This document shows, piece by piece, positions 12,219 to 12,657 of a DNA stretch of 12,657 nucleotides. The stretch is from CF-161 sp035263645 (GTDB lineage: Bacteria; Chloroflexota; Dormibacteria; Dormibacterales; Dormibacteraceae). Positions within the stretch are counted from its first letter, which is position 1; each line of letters starts with the position of its first letter. The stretch covers positions 1-12,657 of the forward strand of contig DATFRD010000401.1 of the NCBI GenBank assembly GCA_035263645.1, in the 5' to 3' direction. Both the position numbers and the translations under genes were made by a program. Under the pieces are notes generated by a model. That model made no database searches. It had not been told where the DNA came from and was given only the letters and a program-made list of their open reading frames with translations.

Positions 12219-12657
12219 TCACTCCTGAAAACGCCGGTTCTCGGGGTGCAGCTGCCGGTGGTGGCGGGCGCAGGCCAGGATCGTGTTGGCCAGGCTGGTC
12301 TCGCCTCCGTCCGCCCAGTGGCGCCGGTGGTGGATCTGGCACTCCTGGGCCGGGATCATGCAGCCGGGCCACTGGCAGCGACGATCGCGCAGGTTCAGCG
12401 CCTTTCGCAGTGACGCTGGCGCCGAGCGGCTGCGCCGCCCGACGTGCAGCACGTCCCCGCCGGGGCCGACCAGCACCGGCGTCAGCGCCGCGTCGCAGCC
12501 GATGCGGCGGACGCCCTCGCCGGTGACCAGCGGTCCCCAGTCCAGCTCGGCCAGCCGTGAGCCCGGCTCCAGGCGCAGCGTTGACAGCTCGGCCACCAGC
12601 ATCAGGTGCGGCCTCTCCCCGCCCCGCTCGGGCAGGTCGCCGGCGTCCAGCCGGCGC
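12219..12657 (-). CDS. DUF222/HNH endonuclease domain protein (C-terminal part, cut by window edge)
   Basis: Partial: about 145 C-terminal residues are visible, open to the right edge without a stop; an internal ATG at 12600-12602 is unlikely to be the real start. The visible part begins with RRLDAGDLPERGGERPHLML, like the end of a DUF222 domain. An HNH nuclease domain follows. Zinc-ligand cysteines are in CQWPGC, the metal/catalytic pair is in IHHRRHW, and GGETSLANTILACARHHRQLHP follows. HNH proteins of this DUF222 family (REP13E12-like) occur in many copies in actinobacterial genomes; a DNA-nicking or cleaving role is inferred from the domain, and its biological purpose is unclear. It converges on the YCII-like gene. 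All visible HNH residues are intact. Confidence 0.9.
   Translation of the reverse strand, partial: RRLDAGDLPERGGERPHLMLVAELSTLRLEPGSRLAELDWGPLVTGEGVRRIGCDAALTPVLVGPGGDVLHVGRRSRSAPASLRKALNLRDRRCQWPGCMIPAQECQIHHRRHWADGGETSLANTILACARHHRQLHPENRRFQE

Overview
The window is very GC-rich, and its gene set points to Actinomycetota. It has WXG100 (ESAT-6-like) proteins, a ureABCFGD urease cluster without ureE, a DUF222/HNH endonuclease, frequent GTG starts and at least two genes that look leaderless. A soil actinobacterium, perhaps outside the well-known genera, would fit. This is inferred from gene content only, because no rRNA or marker gene is present.

Layout. Positions 1-237 hold no convincing complete gene, only a possible last few codons of a rightward gene and several hairpins. 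Positions 238-3895 form a type VII secretion-like island. A leftward trio encodes a one-TM protein and two WXG100 proteins. A divergent rightward gene at 1430 encodes a protein with two PATAN-like repeats. A leftward MinD/ParA-like ATPase with a long proline-rich linker converges on it. No membrane channel, EccC-type motor or protease of a secretion system is in view. Positions 3908-4804 encode an EamA-family transporter.

Positions 4930-9294 are a complete leftward urease operon, ureA-ureB-ureC-ureF-ureG-ureD. Genes overlap or sit 1 nt apart throughout. UreABC is the nickel enzyme that splits urea to ammonia and CO2, and UreD, UreF and UreG load its nickel. All metal ligands and catalytic residues of UreC are present.

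Divergent from urease, positions 9439-11807 hold an SCP2-like lipid-binding-fold protein translationally coupled (GTGA overlap) to a GDE-type amylo-alpha-1,6-glucosidase. Positions 11869-12209 hold a YCII-like protein read from a clear leaderless promoter whose -35 box is overlapped by a 16-bp perfect palindrome. The right edge holds the C-terminal part of a leftward DUF222/HNH endonuclease.

The least explained parts are the WXG100/ATPase/PATAN-like island, the SCP2-debranching pair, and the palindromic operator at the YCII gene. Most of the rest is ordinary actinobacterial metabolism.
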